This document shows positions 34,111-45,964 of a stretch of DNA of 64,000 nucleotides, piece after piece; the stretch's first letter is position 1, and every line of letters starts with the position of its first letter. A program made the position numbers and the translations under genes. The stretch is from Xiphophorus maculatus (Eukaryota; Chordata; Actinopteri; Cyprinodontiformes; Poeciliidae): contig NC_036453.1 of NCBI RefSeq assembly GCF_002775205.1, positions 13,038,594 to 13,102,593 on the forward strand, written 5' to 3'. The notes beneath the pieces were generated by a model, which did not search any database, was not told the origin of the DNA, and saw only the letters and a program-made list of their open reading frames with translations.

Positions 34111-36070
34111 AAAATAAAATCTTGTACTCATAATTTTACAATCCTGCTCTGATGTTGGCTAAAAGCATTTCCGAACGTTTAATGTCCAGGGTATGTTGTC
34201 TGAAGGTTGAGTGCTGGCTGAGAGAGGCGAAACACTTCTTAACGTCTCTGTGGATTTAAAATAGTAATAAATTTACCTCCTTGTGTTGATATTTATCTGC
34301 AACAGTTGTAATAAAGCCAACTGAATGAACAGAGAGGTAAAGTAGCTGTTTCTTGGTGTCCTGTCTTTGAAGCTCCGCCAGTTCAAAACCTGACCAGACC
34401 TGAACATGAGCCTTGGAGCCATGCGAACCCTCGTGTGCTCCATTTAATATTCATACGCCCCTGGATGCATGTCAGTATTTACTCCTTCTCTGCCTCCTCG
34501 TATATTCATGACATGAATAACGCTGCAAATGCTAATCAGACGGCGGCCGAAGAGCAGCGTCTCAAAGCATCCTTGTGGAAAATCAATCATCTTCCAGCAT
34601 CAACCGACTCCGACGCTCTCAGGATCACAGCCCAGCAGCGCAACCGTCTCTTCCGTTCTCTGTTTTTACGATGCTGGACGAACCACCAGCGCTGATTAGC
34701 TGCATCCCTCCCCACTGATAGATGCTTTGTGTTTGATTTTAATGAACTGCTTTGCATTTGCAAACTCCTCTTTCCCCCTTGTTGCCTCTTCGTTTACTCT
34801 TTCTTCCTGGCAAACCCCCACCAAAAAAAAAAAAAAAAAAAATCTGCATCATATCTCTGAGAAAGTGTCGGGCCAGGCAGACCGTTCTCCAAGCCAAGGC
34901 AGAAATATTGACAAAATGTCTGCGAGCTTTCTTATTATCTTGCCCGGGGTTGCAGTTGGCAGAACAGCACATGGTGTGTGTTCTGCTGCTGAAGGAAGCC
35001 AGGACTGCTGAGCTCCGAGAGCGGCACATTCACGTTTCTGGCTCCGACGACATCCACGCCTCTGTTTTTTTTTTTTTTTGTAAAGTTTGATGACATGTTT
35101 CCACGGCAACACAAACTCTGCATGATGCCCGTCCAGAGATGTTCACGGAGCGGGAACGGTGTGGCTGGGAGCAGAGACATGGAACAAGATGAAGTGAAAC
35201 AGAGTAAACAGTATCCTACTGCATCCAAAATGGCGGATTTCCTACAGCGCTGCTGTTTTCAGAGACTGCTCATCGTTTGGCTCAGTTACTTACATGATGA
35301 AATGTTACTTTTCCCTTTTATTTGGCTGAAATGGACAGAAAATGGCTGAAAAATGGTCAAAATTTCTCTGAGAACACAGATCCAAAACAGTGAATATACA
35401 GCTGCATATATATTTAGAACTTTGGTAGTTTAACAGTTTAAGCAAAGTGCATTAATTTTTTTAGACTACTTTAGATAAGCTCTGACAAAATCTGTGAATA
35501 GACCAAAATTTTTGCAAATAATTTGGAGTAAATACTGTTCAGTGTTTCAGTGACTCGACGTCAAATCAACTCTTTCTTTTTGCATGTAAACTGTCCTAAC
35601 AGGTTGCTTTGTTTTCAATCATTGTGCTTCTGTGTAAATTTCGACATTTTTTGTGTAAGTTTGTTTACTTTTGCAGTATCTCATCACCATACTTGTGTCC
35701 ACATGTGCAAAGCTGAGAAACGGCATCGATAAAGGATCGCCATGCTAACTATTCAAACTCCTGACTCGCCACCAGGGGGCGTCTGTCTTATTGAGATGCT
35801 TTTGTACCCCCAAAAATTGCAACACGAAGTTGGTTTTACACCAAATATTGCAGAATTAAACCAATTTTACACAGAAATGTCAAAACTTGCACAGAAACAT
35901 AAAGGTAAAACCTGCAAGAACCGATTTATAAAGTTTACCTTTAAAAATAATCTTGAAGTTAAACATAGAAATGGCTGAAAGAAGTTGCATCTCCAATACA
36001 AATGTGTGCAAGACTTTGTTTATATTATTAAGAAACTCAATTAAAATCACACGTGAGTAAGTTTGTCCAC
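34110..36070. other. Intergenic, no gene seen; possible regulatory DNA at 34430-34760
   Basis: 34430-34760 is unique sequence with an octamer-like TTTGCATTTGCAAA (about 34750-34763) and GCTAATCAG/GATTAGC motifs. The long A/T runs at about 34824 and 35065 are simple repeats. Frames in 34727-35228 overlap on both strands and are not coding. Confidence 0.35.
35768..35784 (+). promoter_or_regulatory. CTCF-like site
   Basis: GCCACCAGGGGGCGTCT matches the CTCF core with one mismatch (T in place of C or G after GGGGGCG). It has the same orientation as the site at 28770. Confidence 0.4.
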
Positions 36071-36079
36071 GCGATAAGC

Positions 36080-36310
36080 CATTAAAAAACATGACGCTTC
36101 ACCATCCCGATGCTACTTCCTGTCTTCTTCTTCTGTGTTTCCACCAATAGTAACATCCTGTTATTGATCATGTATCTTGTGTGATGCAAAAAAAAAGGGT
36201 TTCCATTGCAGCTTTGTGAAATAAACCAACTTTTTATTGAAAAATAAACGTTTTTTGAAAATTGCAGAAATTCTTTCCAAAACGTCAAACTGTGCAGTTA
36301 CATGGTTAAT
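36080..36310 (-). repeat. Interspersed repeat, inverted relative to 40020-40195
   Basis: Reverse-complemented, the sequence gives GCAATGGAAACC, then TTTGCATCACACAAG, then AGGATGTTACTATTG, then AAGACAGGAAGTAG. These match the order GCAATAGAAAC, then CACATCACATGAG, then CGGATGTTACTACTG, then GATGACAGGAAGTAGG at 40085-40180. Confidence 0.65.
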
Positions 36311-37760
36311 GGAGACGTATCTACTGATGTGTTTTGATCAATATTAATTGATCAGTTTTTGCCTCAATATTCATTTTCCACAACTTTTGACACATTTAAC
36401 GAATTTCTCTTCATGCCTTGAAATGATTGCTTCCACAAATGAAATCCTTTTCTCTTGCTTTTTATATTTTCTGCCACCATACCAGGTGCTTTTAAGTCAT
36501 TAGAAACAAAAGCAAAAATCATTCAAAGTCGGACCCACCAGCCAATGGGAAGACCAGGAAGAAATAAACCCTTCACAGAGAAACGGATAAAACCGAAGCT
36601 GATTCTCAAACAGCAGTAATTCGGGAGACGGTCCTCCCACCCTCGCTCCATTTCCGCCTGAGATGCTTTTTGGGAAGCCGCCAGACGCTGTGGGGGATAA
36701 TTGAAAAATTTAGGGCCTGTTTGAGTTCCAGAACAACCTGGATTTACTGTCCGCACGGCGCACAGTCTCCCTGAGTGTCGGCGGCCAGAACATCCGACAC
36801 GAGCGATTAGATGAGGGCTTATTGATTCCTAATGTTGGGAAATGGTTTGTTGCAACAGCTGCAGTAATAAGATTCAGCGGGGAGAGAAATAAACATGAGA
36901 GCTGCCACTTTGGAGCTTTAAAACCACAAGAAACTGGTACAATAACACAACGGCAGGCTATAAACACAGAGAACTGCTCCATTCTAACAAAACCTGTAAC
37001 TTATGTGCAGTCAGAGACGCTAGATTACCAGTGGAAAGGAATTATTATGCACATTATAGTTACTCTGAGGCTCTGAAGAAACGAACTGGTTCACAGATAA
37101 ATTCAGCCTGAATGGATGAACTGGCTGATTCGAGCGCAGCAGCCGAGTTTAATCTTGTGTACCGTGAAGAGGAGCTGGAGGAGAGATGAAGGTGCAGAGG
37201 ATGTTTCTGAGCCACTATCACCATCAGATTAAAGTGAAGGGAGTAAGAGCAAACAGATAAACAAATCTGATCTGCAGCAGCGGCGGAGTCAGTCACACCT
37301 CCGCTTTTAATACGAGTCGTCTTCACTGCATTTAAAGTTGATAAACATAATTAAACTTCTAATTTATTACAATCAGATTTCGTTCTGTCATCAAAGGCGA
37401 AATCTGAGTTTCATCCTTCCCGATCCAGATCAAAACGAAATAAAAATGAACGCGGGATGATTGTTGAACTGCAGGGAAATATAAAATATTTTGATTGAAG
37501 GATGTTGGAAGGAGAGGAAACCCAATTAGATCTACCAAAACTTCAGCATCTGTTCCTCCTCCAGCTGCTGTGGTTCCCTTTCTCTCAAACCAAAAACCTC
37601 TGAAGACACTGAGCGCATCTTCCTTCTTCACCAAATGGAAACAAAAATGTAGAGGCATTTAAATGTAAAATTACATTTGTAACATAAGTTGTTACAAATG
37701 TTTTGGTTCCCAATCGAACAAAGGGATTTTTTTTGCCAATAGGTAGCTTCTCATTGGAGC
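36310..37760. other. Unique intergenic sequence, no gene seen
   Basis: 36520-37660 is comparatively GC-balanced and free of obvious repeats. The minus-strand frames (36523-36982, 37060-37326, 37359-37658) lack recognisable domains and splice partners. It could be regulatory DNA. Confidence 0.3.
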
Positions 37761-37764
37761 GGAC

Positions 37765-38530
37765 AGAAGTCTAGTGTGGGGTACCCCAAGGTTCAATCCC
37801 CGGACCCCCTCATATTTATTTATATTAGGTTATAACAAGTTGTAAGATTAGCTACCATAACGACACAGCTCTACATTATGATGTCACCAGGGGACTCTGA
37901 ACATCCAGTCACTGAATAGATGCTTAAAATATATAAATGTCTGGATGTGCCAAAACTTTCTCCAGCTGAACAAAAACAAAACTGAAGTTAATATTTTTGG
38001 ACCTAAAGAGGAACGATCTAGAGTTATAAATCTAGAGTTATAAATCTAACACACAGCTTCAGTTATTACAGCTGGAAACTATTGATCAGGACGACCTCTG
38101 ACCTGAACCTTCAGAGACACATAAAGACAGTCACAAAGTCGGCCTTCTATCGTCTGAAGAACGGCATTTTGTCTTTACTCTGGTTATCTTAGGAGTTATT
38201 CGTCCTAAAAACTACAAGCAAAGTTAGAAATGTGCATTTATCATTAACCAGTCAGTTATATTCTACCACTGTAGTTGTTTCTAAAAAGAAAGATTTTTTA
38301 AAATGTGCTCCTCTTCCATGTGCAGTTTCTCTTGTGAGTTTTGCAGCAGCAGCAGCAGTTGCGGTGTAGTAATCTGTACTTCTTAACAATCGTCTGATCA
38401 ATTTGCATCTCTGCTGCTAAAGATCTGTGGAAAATAAGTGGAGAAAATATTCTACCCTGGATGATTTTTAAAGCTCGACTGAAGCAGCTAAAAGCGTGTG
38501 ACGGTTTAAGATTATGTACAAACGAGACAT
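37765..38530 (+). mobile_element. Decayed L2-like LINE reverse transcriptase fragment
   Basis: The frame beginning SVGYPKVQSPDPLIF corresponds to the GVPQGSILGPLLF motif that opens the catalytic part of LINE reverse transcriptases. Further on are degraded versions of the DDTQLY region (NDTALHY), of an L.QLN..KTEV-type stretch, and of TKSAFYRLKN. Stops and frameshifts break the frame throughout. The clade call (L2-like) rests on recall. Confidence 0.65.
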
Positions 38531-38689
38531 CCAGGCCGGTGATGGTCAGACTGGTTTACTTTAACGCTGTTGCCTTGGAGACGAGCATTAATAAATCAGA
38601 GGGATGCAACTTCTGAAGAAGAGAGGTATGCCTCATTTATTCTACATGAATCGTGTTTCAGCACTTTGTTTATTGACTGTACATCTCAG

Positions 38690-38945
38690 TCTTTGATGAT
38701 CTGTGATGGATTTGCGGGGATATGAGAAAGTTCAGACTCGTTCCTGGCTTGTTGCCTCCAGAAACACTCGTTTCCTTGAAATGTTTTAACACGGCCTTGA
38801 TCAGAAGTTGATCTTTTGTAGAGGAATGTTTTATGTTTGACGACTCAACTCTCGCTAAGGCATCGTTCAGAACCAGAACATCATCCCTACAGTCAAGCAT
38901 GGTGGTGGTAGAGTGATGCTCTGGGCCATTTTGCTGCTTTAGGAC
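38690..38945 (+). mobile_element. Tc1/mariner-like transposase relic
   Basis: About 38890-38935 reads CCTACAGTCAAGCATGGTGG, then TGGTAGAGTGATGCTCTGGG, which translates to VKHGGGRVMLWA. This is the conserved KHGGGSVMLWG segment of fish Tc1-like transposases. The surrounding sequence is too decayed to extend. Confidence 0.5.
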
Positions 38946-39113
38946 TTCGCTGTAGTTGATGAAACCATGAGGTCAACTTTATTAGCAACTCAAAGTTGCA
39001 TTGCTGCATGACAAAAACTTCACAGAGTCACCAATTGTGAAAACGAGAGATAAAGATTAAATGTAGTCAAATATCACCATCAATATCAAATATATGAATC
39101 AATACTCCAGTTA

Positions 39114-39440
39114 TTATGAATACAAAGCAGCTCTAAGTAGGTTGGGTTTTATTTTTGATTTAAAGGAACTCAGCGTTTCGGCTGTTTTGCAGTTTTCTGA
39201 AAGTCTGCTCCAGATTTGTGGCGCATAGAAGCTGAACGCTGCTTCTCCATGTTCGGTTCTGGTTCTGATGCAGAGCAGACCAGAACCAGAACCAGAAGAC
39301 CTGAGGGTTCTGGACGACTGACCCAACAGCAGCAGATCTTTAATGTATTGTGGTGCCAAGCCGTTCAGTGATTTAAACGTTCTTCAGGCGATAGAAGGCT
39401 GATTTTGTAACTGTCTTTATGTGACTCTGAAGATTCATGA
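39114..39440 (-). mobile_element. L2-like LINE 3' end fragment with internal deletion
   Basis: On the minus strand, SHIKTVTKSAFYRLKNV (about 39430-39380) is followed after a deletion by APQYIKDLLLLG, then RTLRSSGSGSGLL, then GEAAFSFYAPQIWSRLSENC, then FKSKIKPNL. This is the C-terminal end of an L2-type reverse transcriptase. It belongs to the same family as the plus-strand fragment at 37765. Confidence 0.75.
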
Positions 39441-39879
39441 CTGAACCCGGATTTTGGGCCTCGACTCACTATTACAAACATATTTCAAAATCACAAATAA
39501 CAAAAGATACACAACAAAACATCGGCTTGTTCAATGCGTTACTGATTCATCGTCACAGATGGTTTTAACTGTCAATATTATTCCATAAACTGACAGCTTT
39601 AATTGAAATACTTCTTTCCATTGTCACCACTCTGAACTTCTTTTAAAAATCTCAGTTCCTTTTAAGTTGCATTTGCTTTCTCTTTTTACAAATCTGTTCA
39701 GTAAAAAAAAAAGTAAAATACTGTTGTAAATATTAAATTACAACCAGAAGCTGTCTTCCGTAAAAGAAAAATATAATCTATAAATGTTTTAGAGGAACTT
39801 CCCTCAATTTCCACACAATATGCCAGATATGGAACTATCAGTGAATTTCACTAAATATACTAAATGAGCAATTCCTTTA

Positions 39880-40300
39880 CATTATTACAAACCAAAATAG
39901 TTTGGGATATTTTAACTTTTATATAGATTATATGAGATTTCAATGAGAAATGTTCACCAGTAGCTGTGCTTTCATTGACCATAAAATTGAAATTACAGAA
40001 ATAAGTTTGGTAAATGGAAACATGCTTATTTCTAAAAAAAATTGTCTTTTGATAAAATGTTTTGGCGTATTTTGAAAAACACTGCAATAGAAACAATTTT
40101 TTCACATCACATGAGTCAAGTGATCAAAAGCCGGATGTTACTACTGCAAGAAATGATGAAGAAGATGACAGGAAGTAGGAGGAGGATGATTTTTAATGAC
40201 TTACAAACTTATGACTTTAACTGTGTATCTGCGGATTTAATGGAACTACGATGTTGTGTTTTTATGACATTAGTGGAACATGGACACAGATGTGAGCACA
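39880..40300 (+). repeat. Interspersed repeat (family of 10490-10910 and 36080-36310)
   Basis: Contains GTAGCTGTGCTTTCATTGAC, then a TGCAATAGAAAC block, then CGGATGTTACTACTGC. The plus-strand frame 40042-40437 runs through it and is therefore not a gene. Confidence 0.6.
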
Positions 40301-40559
40301 TTTGTAATGGAAACGCTCAGAACACCCGAAACTTAATTTATTCAACATGTAACTGTGCATCAGCTGCTACCAAATATCATAAACTTTGTTTTTCCGATAT
40401 TCATCAACAGTTCAGACCCTCCATGCATTTCCTGTGATGATGACTCAGACTCCAGGTTTTCTGATCGTAACCCAAAGAAGTCCCAGCATGCCTCAGCCCG
40501 TCTCCTCTTCGTTTGTACAGCAGACAATACAAATAAAGCCCAGAATGAATCGGAGCCAC

Positions 40560-41150
40560 TGTGAAATTTGATTGGGATGAATGGACCTTGATGTTCTTTC
40601 TCTCCGTCCCCAATCTCTTTTAATTTACTGGTGTTGTGGAGGATATGGTTCTCATCATTAATCAGCAAGACAAATGAATCCCCAGCCGGCTCGGCGCGAG
40701 AGAGAGCCAGAAACGCACGGGGAGAAGGGAAGAGGGATGGAGGAAGAGACGGAAGGGGCGGCTTGTATAAATCAAGTCTGCTTTGATTAATTCACCTTGG
40801 TCTGGAGGACATGCTTAATAAGATCCATTACCAGGATATTCAGAGTTCTCATGTTTTCTGCTGGGTGTCAATAAGACAGAAAAGGCCCGGATCATTCAAA
40901 ATGCTCAATTACGCCGGGGCTAATTAAAATCTTTACATTTAGTGACACCAATTAGTAATGTTCAACTCAAATTACAATCATTTGCAGAGCGGGTAATTAT
41001 CTCATTGGGACGGAGTTTTTTGAGCACTGCAGGTAAAAGCTATCAATCACATAATGAGTAAACAAAAGGAACATATGGTGCTTGATTAAATGATGAGCAG
41101 CTCAACTTTCTGCTGGGAAACATTTTTTTTTATTCCATCTGAATCTCAAG
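40560..41150. promoter_or_regulatory. Candidate conserved regulatory element
   Basis: Repeat-free sequence with dense homeodomain-type cores (GGGCTAATTAAAATC, ACCAATTAGTAATG, GGTAATTATCTCATTGG, CTTGATTAAATGATGAG) and no coding frame. This composition is typical of vertebrate developmental enhancers in gene deserts. No alignment was possible. Confidence 0.35.
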
Positions 41151-41202
41151 CCAACGCCTCGTCATTAAAACAGAAGCTAAAATGTTATGTTTCCACATCT
41201 GT

Positions 41203-41220
41203 CCACCGGAGGGCGCTGAA
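41203..41220 (+). promoter_or_regulatory. CTCF-like site
   Basis: CCACCGGAGGGCGCTGAA differs from the CTCF core at one position (G for A). It is the third such motif in the plus orientation within 13 kb. Confidence 0.35.
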
Positions 41221-41384
41221 GAGGAACGGGGCTAAGTACTGAAGAAGGACTGAAGTGTAAACCGGGGTTTGAAATATATTTACATTTTCATAAAATGAAA
41301 CAAATAGGAGACTGAACAACACTTTAACTGCATTCAAACAAAAACACAGAATCTCATTTAGAATCTCAAAATAAACAAACATTC

Positions 41385-41700
41385 AGCTAGCGAGCTAAAT
41401 ATCTAACTTCAATTAGATGTTTGATATTATTTATTAAGTTAGCTAGCTAAATAATTAGTTTAAAACAAAAATAATTGGCAAGCAGGATACATATTTAGCT
41501 TCCAACTAATATTTTGTTCCCGAGATAAATATCATGTTAGCCAACTCAATAATTAGTTTCAAACTAAATAGTTAACAAGCTAAATTTAAATTTAGATGCG
41601 GAAATAATTAGCCTCTAACTAAATATTTAGTTGGCAAACTAAACATTAAGTTATCTAGCTAAATAATTAACTTGAAGGCAAATGTCTAGCTTACTGTCTG
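41385..41700. repeat. Second degenerate TTAGCT/AAATATTTAG array
   Basis: Imperfect copies of CTAAATATTTAG and AGCTAGCTAAATAATTAG with no coding frame. Same unit as 32390-32870. Confidence 0.65.
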
Positions 41701-42304
41701 AATGGAACCACTGAAATAAGTTTTCAGTTAAATTATAAATACGTGAGATAATGAGCAGATTAACAGACTAAAAGTCAGTTTGTTTCAGTCGTTTCTTCTT
41801 CAGCGCCTAAAGGTTCGCTTCTCAGGTTCATGATTTTATGCTTCACACCCTTTCTACCACCACCTGCTACCGGTGACAAGTGACTTGTTCCCAGAACCCA
41901 GATTAAATCTGACTTGAGGTTGTGAAGCCAAGTTTTTCCCCCTCAACGTTGCCTGCGGCGTTCCCGTCAGCGTTCCCGTCAGCGCCCTACAGCGGCACTC
42001 TGACCTTCCCCAGCTCGGCTCCACCGTACCTGGAAAAACCGCTTGGGATACAGAAACTGACTCACATTTAACTGAGAGCTCAGATATTACAGAGGAAGAC
42101 ATGTTCAGGACGCAAGATGTGAATCTGATTCTTCAGCTTCATCAAGGATTTTAGCATTCGCTCTCAAACACCCAGAAAAAGAGCCATCAGCTCTTCAGAG
42201 TAATTAAACGGTTCAGGCTCTGAAAAGATGCTCAAAGTGACAACAAACGCTGAATATTTCCTCTCACTGAGATACAGCAGAAAGAAAAAGAAGAGGCGCA
42301 AGTA

Positions 42305-42880
42305 TCCTCCGAAAAACGCAGAAATTTTGAGATTAATCTCTGAAATTTTCTACAAAAAGCAAGAACCTTTCTGAGTTTGAAATATTTGCAAGAACAATCT
42401 CAGAAATGCTTTAAATTAATCCCAGAAATTTTCTAGAAGAAACAAGGAATTTTCTGAGTTTGAAACATTGAACATTTTCTAGAAAAAAACAGTTACATTT
42501 CTAGGTATGAAAAGTCACAAATTAGATAGAAAAAAAACAATAAAAAGCTTGAAAAGTCTACATTATTCTAGAAAAAACTCAGACATTTGGAGACTAAGCT
42601 CAAAAATTTCAGAAAAAACAAGGATATTTTTGTGTTTCCAAAGCTGACAATTTTCAACCTTTGCAACTGAAAACATTTAAAGTTTTTTTTTCTAGAAAAT
42701 TTCAGATTTTTTTCAAACTCAGGGATTTCCACATTACTCCCCAGAAAACGTCTGAAATTAATCCCAAACCTTTGGAGTCTTTTCTAACAAATTTTTACTT
42801 TTATTATTCAGAAATTTCCAAGTGTTTTCCTCAGAAAAATGTGAGATTTTATTGTGTAAATTTACAAAGCTATCATACAA
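42305..42880. repeat. Degenerate palindromic array, same family as plekhb1 introns
   Basis: Repeated GAGATTAATCTC.GAAATTTTCTAGAAAAA..AA..ATTTCTGAGTTTGAAA units, about ten, as at 7850-8400. The frame at 42661-42903 lies inside it. Confidence 0.7.
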
Positions 42881-42884
42881 CAAA

Positions 42885-45360
42885 AGTTAGAAGGTTGAAA
42901 TAATCCTTCCAGCCGCTTGGCATCTAAAACCAATGGAAATAATTGTCCTTAAATGCAATAAACCAACCAAAATCATAAACAAAAGTGAACAGAAATAACA
43001 AATCAGAGCCAGCGTAATGATTTTTTCTTTTCACAGATTTTGGCTAATTTTATGAACTAAGTCCCAGAAAGAGACAGCAGACTTGAACCTCAGCATGGAG
43101 ATGTTTAAACAGACATGAAGGAATCAACACTCAGATGATCCTCTCAAGGCAAATTGCTGCAGAAAACAAAACAATCCCAACAAATGTTGAGTGGCGCGGA
43201 GCAATTTTCTGCTCGAGTCAAGCAAATAAAGGTGATGTTTTAACCAGTAAGTGGTTACGCCTCACAAAGGCAACAATGGGAACAATTTAAACAGTGGGGA
43301 CTGAAAGGTTTTTAACAGTGAAAAAGCAGGCGTGCATGTGACAAAGCCCCATTGTATTGAAAAACAAAAAGTGACTGACATTGATTTTTCCAGCTATGAT
43401 GATAACAGTGGAACATTTTCCAAGCCAGCAGAAGGAGAATAGAAAAAGCCAAAGGTTTCAGTAAACAAATAATTGAAAAAAAAAAAAAAACAAGAAAAAA
43501 AACCTACTTTCCATGAAGCCAGTTTGAGCTTCAACCCCTTTATTTGCAACAAGTTGCATTAACGCAATTTAAATGTAAGCTATTCAAGCCTGGGAAAGCT
43601 ATTCAAGCTGTTCAATCTGAGGAAAATGACTTGGCCTGCTTTTCTTGAGATAAACGTGACCACTTGTTACCATGGTGACCGTACACATCAAACACGGTAA
43701 GCGAAATGCTTAACGGCCATGCACACACGCAAGGTACAATGAAAATAGCCATTATTTATTGACCTAAATATCCTGCCGGGTGTTTTGTACATTAGAAGAA
43801 TTTCTTCAGAGGTGCAAAAACAAACATTGAAGGGTCAGTTTCTGTTTTAGGTCAAATAAAATTAAAAACAAACTCACCCTAAAATCACGATGTCCAGCGC
43901 TGTCCAACCTCCTCCTTGTCCTGGGAAGCAGAATTTGTGGTCTAGGCTCGGCTAGGCTAGGCTAGGCTAGGCTATGATAACACAGCAGGCCTTGATTTTT
44001 AACTGATAGTTGCTTTGCTTTGTATTATTGCAATAATACAAAGCAATACTTTGTTTTGTATCATTGCTAAGTGTCATCTCTGTTGGTGACAAGTGACGTG
44101 TATTTTATTTATTTTAAAATTTTCTAACCATCTTCCTGGGGCTGCTGATGGAAACTAGCTTACTAGCTAAGAACGGCACATTTACTGCCTGGTTGTAACC
44201 ATGTTTATGATTTAAATAGATAACTTAAATCAAACCTGAGGCCAGGTACTTCATCCTAAAAGTGAGCATAAAGCTATAAAGCAGAGTGTGTATAATTATT
44301 GATAATATTTGAGATGACGAGAGCGAGTAAAGGAAAGGCTAGACTGAAGTTTGACAGCAGAACTGAGAGAAATAAGAGTGGAAATGTGAGCGTGCTGCAT
44401 GTGTTAAATAACCCGTATCTTTAATTAAACCACTACAGTGTTCCTCTCAGTGTACAAACCAGAAAAGAGAAAACTGGCTCTTTTTCTGTTATCTTTGCCT
44501 TTCGCTCAGGGCTTAATAAAGAACTAATCAGCCATAAAGAAATAAAATAACATTCTCTTTTCAAGAAAATCTCTCACTAAAACAATTACACACTAATTGT
44601 GTTGTATCTTCTCAGACTGCGGCGACTAAGAGTATAATTGTTTTGTATATTGCTAATGGTGTCAAATATGTCTGAATTTATCAGTGGACTATTGACTTTT
44701 CTAATAAGAACAAATGCATATATTGACTTGCTAAAGCAGATAAAAATGTTCTACTAGTAAAGCAGGAAATGCGTCACGGTTCTTGACTCACTGATGTAGA
44801 AACAAAACTGTTTTGTAACTTTGGGTTTGTTGCCGTTTTAATCCTTAAAAATGATTCTTCAGTGAATTTGTGGTCAAACTCAGACTGGATGTTTTACACC
44901 AGTTGTGGAGCTGCGTTCCAGTTGCATTTGGAAATGGGGAAACTTTGATTTCTCAGTCATAAAAAAGCAACTGGAACAAGTTCCAAAGTGGGACTTCCCA
45001 ATGGGAAATTGGGAGGAACTCCGACAACCCCCACTTAGGACTTGCAAGGCCAACTTTGAGTTTCAATATGGCTGCTCCTCGCATCAACAGTAGTAAGATG
45101 AGGTTGAGACATGTTTATTTTACAGTGAGTCTGTCTGAAATCAGTGTTACATGCAGCACCTGGAACTATAAAATGAACTCATTAAAAGTCGTGTTCGGTT
45201 ATGGAAAATAAAACTTAAAATTATGTTTGTAAGAAGTGCTGCCAACAATGTTTATGGGCGTCGCCATGTTGAAATGGACTGGGGATCGCTATTATTGTGT
45301 GTTAGGGTCATAGGTCAGGTCAGGTCATGGTGAAATGTTCTCTCTAGAGCCAGTTTCAAA
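42885..45360. other. Intergenic sequence, no gene seen
   Basis: AT-rich. Contains a short GGCTA tandem (43945-43977), a palindromic GTTACCATGGTGAC (about 43666-43679) and CAATAATACAAAGCAATACT-type direct repeats at about 44010-44060. The frame at 44905-45093 is not recognisable. Confidence 0.4.
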
Positions 45361-45369
45361 ATAAAACTG

Positions 45370-45960
45370 TTTTGCTTTAATCCCAGTCCAGTTCGTTTGG
45401 GGAGGTGTGAATGCGCAATCGAACTCTGACACGAACCAAAAAACCAAACTCTGGCCTGCCTCCTAACCTCAGTCGGGGTTCCATTGAAGTGAACTCTGGT
45501 TCAGTTCTAATGCATATGTGAACGCCAAGTGGACTGGAGACCACTCCAAAAGCAGGAAGTGGACTACAGCACAAGGTATTCTGGGTAAATAGAACCAAAA
45601 CAAACCTGCTAGCCTGGCTTAGTGCTAGCAGGTGAAAAGGTTAATAGTTTTTAGCCAAAAACAGAAGAGAAATCTTCCAGCCGCTAAAATCAAACACCAC
45701 TCCATTTTTATTTCTATTTGGTGAAGAAGGAAGTTGTGCGCAGTGTCGTCTTTAGAAGTTTTTGTGTTGTCTCCTTCAGTGGTTCTTGGTGCAGCACCCC
45801 CACAGGTGAGGAGGGGAACTGGTTGCTCAAAGGGTTTGGTTGGTTTGACACAGTGCTCAAATGTTGCAGTTTTGGTCCCAATCGAACCGAGACTACCGGA
45901 CCGTCGGGTGGAAAACACTCTGAAACTGCGGTAAATAATGTCCACCAACTAGAGATCACT
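45370..45960 (+). repeat. Interspersed repeat shared with 58800-59220
   Basis: The order GTGAACTCTGGTTCAGTTCTAA, then GGACTGGAGACC, then AGGAAGTGGACTACAG, then GGTATTCTGGGTAAAT, then CACTCCATTTTTAT, then GTTCTTGGTGCAGC recurs at 58805-59100. The open frames over this stretch are artefacts. Confidence 0.75.
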
Positions 45961-45964
45961 TAAC

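Noticed and set aside
40042-40437. 131-residue plus-strand frame
   Set aside because: It overlaps an interspersed repeat found elsewhere in the window and shows no domain.
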